DNA from: Rhodospirillaceae bacterium
GTDB taxonomy: Bacteria > Pseudomonadota > Alphaproteobacteria > UBA828
Length of the DNA stretch: 34,062 nt
Assembly (NCBI GenBank): GCA_018666805.1
Contig: JABIXB010000249.1
Span: 1-34,062, forward strand
Direction: 5' to 3'
Under the pieces are notes generated by a model. The model ran no database searches. It had not been told where the DNA came from and was given only the letters and a program-made list of their open reading frames with translations. This document shows, piece by piece, positions 16,000-25,111 of the stretch. The position numbers and the translations under genes are program-made. Positions within the stretch are counted from its first letter, which is position 1; the number at the start of each line of letters is the position of its first letter.

Positions 16000-17940
16000 T
16001 TAATCTGTCGCGAAATTCTCTTCGATATGAGCGACCAGCGCGGCGACGCTTTGCTCCTCCGACAGGCCATTGGTGTCGATAACCAGTTCCTGTTCTTCCG
16101 GTGCTTCATAAGGTGCGGAAATGCCGGTGAATTCTGGAATGTCGCCGGCCCGCGCTTTTTGGTACAGGCCCTTTGGGTCACGGCTTTCGCACGTCTCAAG
16201 CGAGGCCTTTACATAAACTTCATGGAACGCACCTTCTGCACGACGCTCAACTGCTTCGCGCGCGCGCACGCGGTCCGAACGGTAGGGCGAAATAAAGGCG
16301 GTGAGAACGATAAAGCCGGCATCGGCAAAGAGCGCCGCGACCTCACCGACGCGGCGAATATTTTCCGCCCGGTCTTCCGGCGAGAAACTTAGGTTTGCGT
16401 TGAGCCCGCCGCGCACATTGTCGCCGTCGAGCACATAGACTTGGTAGCCCTTCTGGAAGAGCTGCTTTTCCGCTTCCAGCGCGATCGTGGTTTTGCCCGA
16501 GCCGGAGAGCCCGGTGAACCATAAAACGCCGCCCTTGTGGCCGTTGCGCTGGCGCCGCGCGGCATGGGAAATGCCGTAATCGACAGCCGTGATGTTGCTC
16601 GATTTGCCGGTGATGAGTTGGCGCTGATCGGGATAACCGCGCATCGAGATAATGCCGCCGCCGGCGATATCGTAGCCATCGACGAGGACGAAACGGCCGC
16701 TGCGTTGGTTGTTGCCAAACTCGTCCAAAGCCAGCATGGCGCGGCTGCGCAAAACGACCTCACCGACACCGTTGCGCTCGATCGACGCGTTGCCGGAAGC
16801 AGCTTCGGTCATGGCGAGATCGTCGATATCAATAATGCGGTCGATCGACTGCACCGTCACCGGCGCCTCAAGCGTGCCGAGCTTGAGCTTGTATTGTTTG
16901 CCCGTGGTGAGCGGCTCGCGGCCGAGCCAGAACAGGTGGCCGCGGAAGACGTTCGATTCGAGCGGCGGCTGGACAACATGGCTGATCATCTCGCCACGCT
17001 CGACAAAAATCTGCTCGTCCAATATCAGCCCGACCGATTGACTGGCCTCGGCGCTGGCACGGCCATCCGAATCCGGCCAGCTTTCAATCCGTTGCAGCCG
17101 CGCGCGTTTGTTGGAGGGCGAGAACAGCAGCTCATCGCCGACCTTCAATTTACCCGATTCGATCCGCCCGGCGATGATCCGGCGGTCGTCAAAATGATAG
17201 ACATCCTGCACCGGCATGCGGAGCGCCGCCTCGGAATCGGCCTCCGGCAACTGGATGGCGTCGAGCGCCTCGGTCACGGTTGGCCCGTCATACCAAGGGC
17301 TTCTCTCAGACCGAATATCTATATTGTCGCCGTCGCGCGCCGAGACCGGAACGACGTGGCTCGGCGTGATACCGAGCTCGGCGAGATAATCGCGCATGTC
17401 GGCTTCGACGGCGGCAAAACGCGCCGCGTCGAAATTGACCGCATCCATTTTGTTGACCGCGATGACGATGCGGCTGAGGCCGAGCAGATGGAGGAAGTAG
17501 GCATGCCGGCGCGACTGCTCGCGCACGCCTTCGCCGGCATCGATAACCAGCAGCGCCGCCGCGCAGGACGCCGCACCGCTCACCATGTTCTTGACGAACT
17601 CGCGGTGGCCCGGCGCATCGACAATCACATAATCGCGCTTTTTGGTGCTGAACCAGATATGCGCGGCATCGATGGTAATTGCCTGATCGCGCTCGGCCTG
17701 GAAGGCATCCATGACAAAGGCCCACTCGAAAGCCATGCCACGCCGTTCGCACATCTTCTCAATCGCCTCGACCTTGCCGTCCGGCAGCGTGCCGGTATCG
17801 TGCAGCAGGCGGCCGACCAGGGTGGATTTGCCGTGATCGACATGGCCGACAATGGCGATATCGAGGCGCTGGCCGGAACGCGCGCCGGCCTCCTCGGCAC
17901 TGTCGGTGAAAATTTCAAACTTGCGCGGTGTCTTGCTCAT
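16000..17940 (-). CDS. cysNC: Bifunctional sulfate adenylyltransferase GTPase subunit / APS kinase (CysN-CysC fusion, NodQ type)
   Basis: A 646-residue fusion. The N-terminal EF-Tu-like GTPase has GHVDHGKST (residues 32-40), DAPGHREF and NKMD; beta-barrel domains follow to about residue 440. The C-terminal APS kinase has its P-loop GLSGSGKTT at 477-485, then [11 protein letters not shown] and the [29 protein letters not shown] stretch typical of CysC. With CysD it converts sulfate and ATP to APS (driven by GTP) and then to PAPS. It is the last gene of the cluster, 9 bases after cysD. As no PAPS reductase is nearby and sulfotransferases are, the product probably feeds sulfation, as with NodPQ in rhizobia. 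Confidence 0.95.
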   Translation of the reverse strand: MSKTPRKFEIFTDSAEEAGARSGQRLDIAIVGHVDHGKSTLVGRLLHDTGTLPDGKVEAIEKMCERRGMAFEWAFVMDAFQAERDQAITIDAAHIWFSTKKRDYVIVDAPGHREFVKNMVSGAASCAAALLVIDAGEGVREQSRRHAYFLHLLGLSRIVIAVNKMDAVNFDAARFAAVEADMRDYLAELGITPSHVVPVSARDGDNIDIRSERSPWYDGPTVTEALDAIQLPEADSEAALRMPVQDVYHFDDRRIIAGRIESGKLKVGDELLFSPSNKRARLQRIESWPDSDGRASAEASQSVGLILDEQIFVERGEMISHVVQPPLESNVFRGHLFWLGREPLTTGKQYKLKLGTLEAPVTVQSIDRIIDIDDLAMTEAASGNASIERNGVGEVVLRSRAMLALDEFGNNQRSGRFVLVDGYDIAGGGIISMRGYPDQRQLITGKSSNITAVDYGISHAARRQRNGHKGGVLWFTGLSGSGKTTIALEAEKQLFQKGYQVYVLDGDNVRGGLNANLSFSPEDRAENIRRVGEVAALFADAGFIVLTAFISPYRSDRVRAREAVERRAEGAFHEVYVKASLETCESRDPKGLYQKARAGDIPEFTGISAPYEAPEEQELVIDTNGLSEEQSVAALVAHIEENFATD

Positions 17941-17949
17941 CTCGCGCCC

Positions 17950-18747
17950 CTACATATATCCGTCGGCGCGCAGGCGCTCGAACGAATCTTCCGCTTCGTG
18001 ATCCATCGCGCGCCCGGCGCGCTCGGCTTCTGTCGTCACCCTGAGCTCGGCGATAATCTCGTCAATGGTCAGCGCCTCGCTAACGATCGGCGAGGTGATA
18101 TCTTCATCGCCGAGCGAGCGGTAGCGCTTGCCGTCGCGCGCGAAATAGAGCGACACGGTTGGGATATTCTCGCGCTGGGTATAAAGCCAGACATCGATTT
18201 CAGACCAATGCAGCAGCGGATGGACCCGGACATGGGTGCCGGGCGGAAAATCGGTCTTGAACTGATCCCAGAATTCCGGCGGCTGATCGCGGAAATGCCA
18301 CTGCCCGGTTTCGCCGCGCGGGCTAAACACCCGCTCCTTGGCGCGCGTGCTCTCCTCGTCGCGCCGGATGCCGGCAAAAACACCGGTATAGCCTTCGCGC
18401 GCCAGCAGGGCTTTCAGGCCCTCGGTCTTGCGCGCGGCGGCGCGTGCCGCCGGCGGCAGGGTGGGATCCGTCTCTTCAATCGGCGGGCACAGGCCGGTGA
18501 CCAGATTGAGATCCCATTCCTTACTGTAGTGGTCGCGAAATTCGTACATTTCGGCGAATTTCTTTTCGGTATCGACATGCACCACCGGAAACGGCACATG
18601 GCCATAGAAAGCCTTGCGGGCAAGCCACAGCATGACGTTGGAATCTTTGCCAAGCGACCACAGCATGCCCAAACGCTCGAGCCGGTTATAGGCCTCGCGG
18701 ATAATGTAAATGCTTTGGCTCTCGAGAGTTTCCAGATGATCAAGCAT
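17950..18747 (-). CDS. cysD: Sulfate adenylyltransferase subunit 2 (CysD/NodP)
   Basis: A 265-residue protein. The PP-loop-like ATP-binding segment is SLGKDSNVML (residues 31-40), after LESQSIYIIREAY. Other hallmarks are VVHVDTEKKFAEMYEFRD, the RAKERVFSPRGETGQWHFRDQPPEFW stretch, HVRVHPLLHWSEIDVW and the C-terminal RAGRAMDHEAEDSFERLRADGYM, all of the CysD type. It forms the catalytic subunit with CysN and makes APS in the cytoplasm. ATG at 18747 is chosen; a GTG at 18756 is in frame. It sits between a sulfotransferase gene (55 bases upstream) and cysNC (9 bases downstream). Confidence 0.96.
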   Translation of the reverse strand: MLDHLETLESQSIYIIREAYNRLERLGMLWSLGKDSNVMLWLARKAFYGHVPFPVVHVDTEKKFAEMYEFRDHYSKEWDLNLVTGLCPPIEETDPTLPPAARAAARKTEGLKALLAREGYTGVFAGIRRDEESTRAKERVFSPRGETGQWHFRDQPPEFWDQFKTDFPPGTHVRVHPLLHWSEIDVWLYTQRENIPTVSLYFARDGKRYRSLGDEDITSPIVSEALTIDEIIAELRVTTEAERAGRAMDHEAEDSFERLRADGYM

Positions 18748-18802
18748 TATATTCACACCTTAATTTCGGTAATTAATTAATTATCCAGATTTGCGCTGCC
18801 TT

Positions 18803-19639
18803 TTAATACCCTTTCGGCACATAGTCAAACCTTTCCATCTGCTCGCGGTGCACTTCGATCACACGGCGCACTTGCGCCGCGCTCAACTGCTTGCGCCAGC
18901 CGCCGGACTTGCCGGCGCGGAAAAAATTCTTCTGTACCGGCGTGCGCTCGACGAAGCCGGTTTGATCCTCCAAATCGCGCAATACTTTGAACGAGGAGAA
19001 TTCAATTGCCCGGCTCAACCGGTCTTGATCCGGCGGAAGACCCAGGAAACCAACAATCGCACCAAAGGTTGCAAGCGGCTCTGATACCATGTCTTCATAG
19101 CGCGCGATATGCAGCGCCGGATGCGTGACCTCCGTCCAGCTCGCAACATGGCTCGACCAGTCACTGTGATGTTCAGGCACGTTTTTATCGGTTGCCGGAG
19201 ACTCGAAGCCGTGTTCGGCCAAGAGAGCAATAACATCATCCACCTTCTGGCCGAGATGATCGGCATAGGAAAGCACAACATCGAGCGGATTGCGCACCAG
19301 ATATATCACACCGGCAGTAACGGCCCGGGTGATCATCGGCACGCCCGCTACCTGAACCAGTGCATTGTGGGTTTTCACCAGGGCGGAATCAGCGGTGCAT
19401 TCGGCAATTCGCGCATGCGCTTGCGGGCGCAACCGGGCCAGATCCGCCTGGCTGAATTCGGTGGCGGGACGCGGATCAATTTCCGTAAACCAGCGCGCGA
19501 TGCTATCGCCCGTGGTCAGCGCCGACATTTTGTTGATGTCCACCGGCTCTTGCGCGTCCGTCATATAGGTGACGAGAAACGCGCGCAACCAGGTGTTGCC
19601 GGATTTCGGATAGGAGGCGAGCCAAAGGATATTACCCAT
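18803..19639 (-). CDS. PAPS-dependent sulfotransferase (short form, active-site motifs intact)
   Basis: A 278-residue Sulfotransfer_1-type protein. The 5'-phosphosulfate loop is SYPKSGNTW (residues 9-17). The KTH motif, with the likely catalytic His91, is present in LVKTHNA. The 3'-phosphate motif is LVRNPLDVVLSY with Arg116 and Ser124. The C-terminal FFRAGKSGGWRKQLS matches the RxGxxGxWK/R motif of the family. It should transfer sulfate from PAPS to a hydroxyl group. No signal peptide or membrane segment was seen, so it acts in the cytoplasm on a precursor. It lies 18 bases after the TPR-methyltransferase gene and 55 bases before cysD. It is a paralogue of the product at 22360-23193. The acceptor is unknown. 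Confidence 0.92.
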   Translation of the reverse strand: MGNILWLASYPKSGNTWLRAFLVTYMTDAQEPVDINKMSALTTGDSIARWFTEIDPRPATEFSQADLARLRPQAHARIAECTADSALVKTHNALVQVAGVPMITRAVTAGVIYLVRNPLDVVLSYADHLGQKVDDVIALLAEHGFESPATDKNVPEHHSDWSSHVASWTEVTHPALHIARYEDMVSEPLATFGAIVGFLGLPPDQDRLSRAIEFSSFKVLRDLEDQTGFVERTPVQKNFFRAGKSGGWRKQLSAAQVRRVIEVHREQMERFDYVPKGY

Positions 19640-19657
19640 GAATTCGTTCGCAAATAT

Positions 19658-22267
19658 TCAAGCGCCGGCGGGCCCGCCGCGCGATTTGACCCAAAACTGA
19701 TACATGCCAATAAACATATTGGTTTCGTCCGCCTCAAAGTGGTGCCAATTGTCGAGATTGACGGCGCCGGGATCCTCGGGAAAACGCGCCCAGTAGCGAT
19801 CGATCAAGGTGTGGTCGCTCAACTCGAATCCCATGAATTCAAGATTTAGCGCGTCCAGGCACGTGCCGATCTCAGGCAGCGTAAAGCGATGTTCCTCGGC
19901 ATTGAAGAATAAACCGCGGCATTCCGAAAGGGTGAAAAAATCGCGGAGCGCCATGAGCCGCTTCAATGGCGCTGCGTCGGGCATGGCGAAAACTTGATGA
20001 CGAAATTCTCGAATACGCTCCGCCGGATCGCCGCCACCCGCCTGCAACTCCGCGCCTTGGCGAACAATTTCGGCCCGGGCCAATTCGCTGTAGAGGCCGA
20101 TCTTCATGACCCCGCCCGGCTTCAGCAAATCGCGTAAGATCTGCCATCCCGCCATCGGCTCCGCCATATGGTGCAGCACGCCAATACAATCGATCATGTC
20201 AAACCGTCGATCGCTCCCCGCCATTGCCAAAATATCGCCATGCAGCCATTCGATCCGGTCTACGCCCAACTCGCTTGCTTTACGCTTGCCATAAGCCAGG
20301 CCGGCGAGATTTAAATCCATCGCCACCACCCGCGCGTTGCGGTAACGCAGTGCCGACGCGACGGCTTGCGCGCCCGTGCCGCAGCCGGCGACCAGCATGT
20401 CGGGCTCTGGAGAAATGCTCAGACCTTCCATATTTGCGTAGGGCAATATCGCGCCGAGCACCGCGCCCAACGGCTTTGCGCTCAGCCGCGTTACACTGGT
20501 CCAGCGTGGATAGGGCAATGGCGCATCCTTACCGAGCCCCTGGCGTGGCGCTTCATCGCCGCTCTCAATGAGCTCACGAATGCTGCCCGCCAACACGCGC
20601 TCCGCCGCCGGTTCGCGAATTTGCTGGCGTATCAAGTGGCCAAAGGAATCATCCCGCGAAGCGCTTTCATGAGCCTCCAGAATGTCACTTTCCGCCAATC
20701 CGCCCAACGGGCGGTAGCAGGCGAATAGCGCGATTGTGGCGCGCGGCGGCTGTTCCTCGGGCTGGCGCAAGCGATTATCGATTTGCGTCTGCAAATCCGC
20801 TACCTGCGCCGCCTCATCGGCGCTTTCCAGGTAGACATAATCATTGAGAAAGCACTGGCGCGCCAAGGCACAGATGAAATCAAGCGTCACCTTGTTCATC
20901 TGCTCCGGCAGGCGGCCCGCCACGGCCAACGCCAAGAGGCTCTTGCGAATGGCAGTGAATAGAATTTCGAGCGGGCCATCCACCAACGGATTGCGCACCA
21001 ACAGGAGATTGGCAATGCCGCTACTGAGCGGTGCGAGAATTTCGCCCTTCTGCACCTCGGTTGCGCTGAGAGAGAAATCCCCCTGCCGCGCCGATTCGCT
21101 CAAGGACATCACTTGTTGAGCATTTCGCAACAAACGCGCGGCGGGCCCGCTCAGGGGCAGGTGATTAATCCCCTCAATTTTCAGACACCGTTCCAGGTCA
21201 TTCCATAATTGCGCATTCGCCGATAAATAAGCCGCCCCGCTCAAGCTATCGGCAAAAGACTGGGCGCGGTCCATATTATCGGGATCGATATCGAGGGCCC
21301 GGCGAAAACAGGAAATGGACTCTCCCCAATTTTCAAGCCGCCGTAAAACCGAGCCAAGATTCATATGCGCCGCAGCATTGAGCGGATCAAGTTCAGTGAC
21401 GCGCTGCAAAAGACGACGCGCCTCCTCCAGCCGTCCCTGATTGCGATAAATAACGGCGAGATCAATGAGCGAATTGGCGTTGTCCGGATCCAGATCCAGC
21501 GCCCGTTTAAATTCGGATGCCGCCTCCGCGTGGGCGCCCCTGGCATACAACACAGCGCCCAAATTGGTGCGCGCATTCACATCGTCGGGCTCCAGCGCCA
21601 CCGCCTCACGCAAAATATTCTCGGCCTCTGCCGCCTCGCCTAATTCCAGCAACAGCCCGCCCAGCGTTATGAGCGCCGCGCCATATTGCGGCGCGAGCGC
21701 CACCGCCGCCCGCGCTTCGCTGGTAGCCTCTTCCAGCCGCCCGCGCGCTTTCAAGGAAATTGCAAAATTATTCAACGCCGGGGCATATCTGGGATTGTTC
21801 TCGAGCGCCTGATGAATATGCGCCTCGGCCGCCTCAAGCTGTTCGGGCGTTGCCAGTAGAATTGCCGCGATGGCGTTGTGCGCTTCAAAATTTCGCGGCT
21901 CCAGCGCGACCGCCCGGCGGAAAGCGGTGAGCGCCTTTTGCCCATCGCCCTGGGCACGCTGGGCCAAGCCGAGATTGTAATGCGCCTGACTGTTTTTCGG
22001 ATGAACGGCGATCGAGCGTTCAAACAATTCGATTGCTTCATCGCCGCGCCCGGTTTGCATTTTACTGACGCCCAGGAACTGCAGCGCATCGGCATGGCGC
22101 GGCTCGCGCGTGAGGACGGATTGATAAGCCGCCATTGCCTGATCGATGCGGCCTTCACGATGAAAGCCGACAGCGCGCTGCATCATATCGCGCAATTCCG
22201 GATCGGTGCTGCCCGGGGGAGCGCCGCGTGCTTGCGCCTCCTGACCGCGGCGCTCTTTTCTGTTCAT
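19658..22267 (-). CDS. TPR-repeat protein fused to a C-terminal SAM methyltransferase domain
   Basis: An 869-residue protein. Residues about 27-335 form roughly nine tetratricopeptide repeats with the usual NLG, A-x-x-x-F-x-x-A and LDP patterns. Residues about 340-610 form a helical middle region I do not recognise. A class I methyltransferase domain begins with DMLVAGCGTGAQAV (about 623-636), followed by VVAMDLNLAGLAYG, DMIDCIGVLHHM and LKPGGVMKIGLYS. ATG at 22267 is chosen because GGAGA lies about 6 bases upstream; the MNRKERR start is common in alphaproteobacterial TPR proteins. The longer open frame overlaps the upstream sulfotransferase and is unlikely. Its position between sulfotransferase genes suggests methylation and sulfation of the same product. 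No transmembrane helix was seen. Confidence 0.88.
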   Translation of the reverse strand: MNRKERRGQEAQARGAPPGSTDPELRDMMQRAVGFHREGRIDQAMAAYQSVLTREPRHADALQFLGVSKMQTGRGDEAIELFERSIAVHPKNSQAHYNLGLAQRAQGDGQKALTAFRRAVALEPRNFEAHNAIAAILLATPEQLEAAEAHIHQALENNPRYAPALNNFAISLKARGRLEEATSEARAAVALAPQYGAALITLGGLLLELGEAAEAENILREAVALEPDDVNARTNLGAVLYARGAHAEAASEFKRALDLDPDNANSLIDLAVIYRNQGRLEEARRLLQRVTELDPLNAAAHMNLGSVLRRLENWGESISCFRRALDIDPDNMDRAQSFADSLSGAAYLSANAQLWNDLERCLKIEGINHLPLSGPAARLLRNAQQVMSLSESARQGDFSLSATEVQKGEILAPLSSGIANLLLVRNPLVDGPLEILFTAIRKSLLALAVAGRLPEQMNKVTLDFICALARQCFLNDYVYLESADEAAQVADLQTQIDNRLRQPEEQPPRATIALFACYRPLGGLAESDILEAHESASRDDSFGHLIRQQIREPAAERVLAGSIRELIESGDEAPRQGLGKDAPLPYPRWTSVTRLSAKPLGAVLGAILPYANMEGLSISPEPDMLVAGCGTGAQAVASALRYRNARVVAMDLNLAGLAYGKRKASELGVDRIEWLHGDILAMAGSDRRFDMIDCIGVLHHMAEPMAGWQILRDLLKPGGVMKIGLYSELARAEIVRQGAELQAGGGDPAERIREFRHQVFAMPDAAPLKRLMALRDFFTLSECRGLFFNAEEHRFTLPEIGTCLDALNLEFMGFELSDHTLIDRYWARFPEDPGAVNLDNWHHFEADETNMFIGMYQFWVKSRGGPAGA

Positions 22268-22359
22268 TTGTTCTCCGTTACCCAGCCAAAAGGTTTGGTG
22301 GTTTTCCGCCCGCCGGGTCGTAATTTGGCCCGAGAGTGCGGCGAAGTCACGCGCCCAAT

Positions 22360-23193
22360 TCAGAAGCCGTCCGGAATATAACTGAATCGCTCCATTTGCT
22401 CCCCATGGGCCGCAATGATGCGGCGCACTTGATCGGCGCTTAGCACATCGCGCCATTGATCCGACGTGCCGGCACGCAACAACTTTCCCGCTGACGCAGA
22501 TTCCCCCTCCACGCCCGCTTCTTTTTCGCGCAAGGAAAGTTCGGCAAAGGAAGCAAAATGGATTGCCCGGGCCAGGCGCTCGCCCGGTGTATCGAAACCG
22601 AGAAACGTGGCCAACGGGCCAAAGGCATTTTCCGGCGCCAACAACATATCCTCATAGCGCAAGAGATGAAGGCCAGCATGGCGCTGGTAGGTCCAACTGA
22701 GAACATGGGTGGACCAACTGCCATGACACTCATAGGCAAATTGATCGCTGTTCTTCGATAAATATTCCGTCTCCAGCCGCGTGATTGCCTGGTCGATGGA
22801 TTGCCCCTGCGCGGCAGCCAAGGAGACGGCAAGGTCGAGCGGATTGCGGACGAGATAAATTGCCGCCGCCGTGTACTCCATGGTGATGGTTGGCGCGCCG
22901 CCGCTCTCCGCCAGTGCTGCGCGGGTACTGGCGAATACGTTGTCGGAGCGCAATTCGGTGATCGCCTTGTGCGCCGCGCCGCGGCGTCCAGCCGCCTCCT
23001 GCCAGGTCCATTCGCTGAGCGGGCGGGCCCCTGGTGTCATAAAGTGAATCGCGGCGGATTCCGATGCGCAAAACCCGCTAATCTCTTCGCGATTAGGGGT
23101 ATGGCGCGCATCGCTCAACAAATTATGGAGGAAGGATTGCAGCCAGATATTGCCTGACCTGGGATAGGAAGCCAGCCAGATGATATTGCCCAT
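22360..23193 (-). CDS. Sulfotransferase-like protein with altered active-site motifs
   Basis: A 277-residue paralogue of the sulfotransferase at 18803-19639: both begin MGNI, share SYPxSGN, IYLVRNPLD and an identical layout, and end in H-x-EQMERF-x-Y-x-P. Here the PAPS loop is SYPRSGNIW, with Arg12 for Lys and Ile16 for Thr. The KTH motif with the catalytic His is replaced by STR (residues 89-91, bases 22921-22929). The 3'-phosphate motif LVRNPLDLAVSL keeps Arg and Ser. It may be weakly active, act on a special acceptor, or be a non-catalytic partner. The reading frame is intact. It lies 55 bases after the TPR-sulfotransferase gene and 92 bases before the TPR-methyltransferase gene. Confidence 0.85.
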   Translation of the reverse strand: MGNIIWLASYPRSGNIWLQSFLHNLLSDARHTPNREEISGFCASESAAIHFMTPGARPLSEWTWQEAAGRRGAAHKAITELRSDNVFASTRAALAESGGAPTITMEYTAAAIYLVRNPLDLAVSLAAAQGQSIDQAITRLETEYLSKNSDQFAYECHGSWSTHVLSWTYQRHAGLHLLRYEDMLLAPENAFGPLATFLGFDTPGERLARAIHFASFAELSLREKEAGVEGESASAGKLLRAGTSDQWRDVLSADQVRRIIAAHGEQMERFSYIPDGF

Positions 23194-23248
23194 TTTCGTG
23201 CCTGTTGCTGGAATTTAATTATACGGGATTATAGCGGCCCGGGCACCG

Positions 23249-24916
23249 CTAGGCGATTGCTTCAGGTGGTAAATTGTCGATCAGCGGCTTTAATTGATCC
23301 TCATAGTGCCGCCAGCGCCCGACGGAACTGGCATAAATCGGCTGACGCACTTGCGCACTGCTGGCGGTGAATACCGGGCGCTCGGAGCGGTGAAATTCAA
23401 GACAATCCGGATGCCAGTCGAGGCCGCAAAAATCCAGCAGGCGGCGCGCCTCGCCAGCCAAATCGGCGACCACGGCTTCATATTGGATGTCGTAAATTGG
23501 CAGCGGAAGAACACGCTTCCAATGGGCCATCAATTCTTCATAAAGACCGTAACAAATGCCAAGTTCGCCAAGCTCATAGCTCCACTCCTGGCCCTCGGTA
23601 AAATCCGTGGTGAAGCAGGACACGCAAACATCCAAGGCATCACGGCGGCAGTGAACGATGCGGGCGTTAGGAAACAGCAGAGAAATAAAGCCCAAATAGT
23701 GAAAATTTCCAGGCATCTTGTCACTAATGTAGGGTTCGTCCCCCGCTCGACCGAGCCGCGCCATATAGAGTTTTGCAGCGCGCGCCCAATCCGAATCGTC
23801 AAGACCGAGCAAAGCCGATGGAAACTTGCCGCCCGCATCAGACCATTCGGTAACGCCGAGCGCGATATCGGCGATATGAGGCAACTCGCCCAAACCGGTA
23901 ACCAGCGGGTGGCTTGCCAGAATTTGCTCGGCCAGCGTCGTGCCCGAGCGCGGCATGCCAACAACGAAAATCGGCGTCGGCCCTTCGACCGGCCGGTGCA
24001 GGCGGCTTTCAAAAAGAGTTGTATCAAAAACCGCCTGATAACCGGCGAATTGTTTCCGGCTTGCCGCAATATTGAATTTCGTCGATTTTCGCCGCAGCCG
24101 TGCCCCTTCAATCCAGTGCGTCATGGCAGCATCATGGTTGCCACGATCGTCCGCCACCTTTCCTGCGGCGTAGAGAAGGCGGGCGCGCTCGCCGTCGCTC
24201 CAGCCCCGTTCGGCAAGGGCGGCATGCAAATCATCGGAAAACGTATCACCGGCGTCGACACGCCGCGAATAGGCGTAGTTTTCATACGCCTCGGCAAGCC
24301 GCCCATTCAGTGTGATGGCCTCGCGAAAATGGAAAATTGCTTCCTCAATCCTCCCGTTTGCCAACAATGTGCGGCCGAAATTCAAATGTCCCGTGGCGGA
24401 AGACGGCTCGAGCCGCACGGCAGTCTCGCCGCATCGCAACGCATCGTCGATGCGGCCGAGAAAATGCATCGCCTGACCCAAATAAACATAAGCTTCGGCA
24501 AATTCTTCGTCCAAATCGATGGCCTGCTCATAGTGCGTTATAGCGTTCTCACGCTTTCCCTCCTGCCAATATAACGAGCCCAGATTCATATGCGTCCGCG
24601 CTTGCTTCGGATCGAGCTCAAGCGCCCGGAGATAGTGCGTCTTTGCCTTGTCCGACTTTGACAGGCCTTCATAGGCGACCGCGAGACTGCCATGCGTGGT
24701 GGGATTGCCGTCGTCCAAACGAAGTGCGCGCTTGAGCAAGGGAACAGCCTGCGCATGCTTACCGCTTTGAACTTTTAACGTGCCGTGAAACCCATATATG
24801 TCGGCATTATCAGGGGCAATTCTCGCCAATTTGGTCAGTATTTTCTCAGCCTGGCGAATTTCTCCCGTGCGTGCCAATTCGGAGGCACGCGCCCATAGCG
24901 CGTTTGCTTCCGACAT
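23249..24916 (-). CDS. TPR-repeat sulfotransferase (tyrosylprotein sulfotransferase-like domain)
   Basis: A 555-residue protein. Residues about 5-275 are tetratricopeptide repeats (about seven). The C-terminal half is a Sulfotransfer_3-type domain: PIFVVGMPRSGTTLAEQIL (PAPS loop at 321-328), LGELPHI with Glu344 at the position of the catalytic Glu of tyrosylprotein sulfotransferases, SDKMPGNFHYLG, and RIVHCRRDALDVCVSCF (3'-phosphate motif with Arg425 and Ser433). This TPR-plus-sulfotransferase design is common in bacteria with unknown acceptors. ATG at 24916 is chosen for its GGAG about 8 bases upstream; an ATG at 24949 with GGGG is the alternative. It is the first gene of the sulfation cluster, behind the porin terminator. 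Confidence 0.9.
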   Translation of the reverse strand: MSEANALWARASELARTGEIRQAEKILTKLARIAPDNADIYGFHGTLKVQSGKHAQAVPLLKRALRLDDGNPTTHGSLAVAYEGLSKSDKAKTHYLRALELDPKQARTHMNLGSLYWQEGKRENAITHYEQAIDLDEEFAEAYVYLGQAMHFLGRIDDALRCGETAVRLEPSSATGHLNFGRTLLANGRIEEAIFHFREAITLNGRLAEAYENYAYSRRVDAGDTFSDDLHAALAERGWSDGERARLLYAAGKVADDRGNHDAAMTHWIEGARLRRKSTKFNIAASRKQFAGYQAVFDTTLFESRLHRPVEGPTPIFVVGMPRSGTTLAEQILASHPLVTGLGELPHIADIALGVTEWSDAGGKFPSALLGLDDSDWARAAKLYMARLGRAGDEPYISDKMPGNFHYLGFISLLFPNARIVHCRRDALDVCVSCFTTDFTEGQEWSYELGELGICYGLYEELMAHWKRVLPLPIYDIQYEAVVADLAGEARRLLDFCGLDWHPDCLEFHRSERPVFTASSAQVRQPIYASSVGRWRHYEDQLKPLIDNLPPEAIA

Positions 24917-25063
24917 GTTCGCGCTCCGCCGATGCGCTCGCTCCGTCATATCCCCATCTTACGACCAGTTTTCATGCGCCGCTATCCCAATACCTAATCG
25001 ATCAAAAACTGCATAAAATCTGTCTTAGTCTCAATTATTCCGGTTTATTTAGGTATAAAAAAA
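24917..25063 (-). other. Leader region of the sulfation cluster
   Basis: This AT-rich stretch between the porin terminator and the TPR-sulfotransferase start must hold the cluster's promoter if the terminator works. A TTGAGA and a TATGCA occur on the minus strand but only 13 bases apart, so I do not call a promoter. No operator-like palindrome was seen. Confidence 0.35.
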
Positions 25064-25086
25064 GGGGGCGGCCAAAGGCCGCCCCC
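25057..25086 (-). terminator. Rho-independent terminator of the porin gene
   Basis: GGGGGCGGCC (25064-25073) and GGCCGCCCCC (25077-25086) form a perfect 10-base stem with a 3-base loop. On the minus strand it is followed directly by seven T (25057-25063). It lies 26 bases beyond the porin stop codon, in the correct orientation, and separates the porin from the sulfation cluster. Confidence 0.95.
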
Positions 25087-25111
25087 AAAATTTCAAGAGA
25101 AGAACGACTGC

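Noticed and set aside
16537-18780. A 747-codon plus-strand open frame opposite cysNC and cysD
   Set aside because: It is a shadow of the strongly supported minus-strand genes in a GC-rich genome. Its translation is rich in Arg, His, Ala and Asp with no domain pattern.
22268-22456. N-terminal extension of the TPR-methyltransferase frame
   Set aside because: It overlaps the end of the upstream sulfotransferase gene, and the ATG at 22267 has a good ribosome binding site and the usual MNRKERR start.
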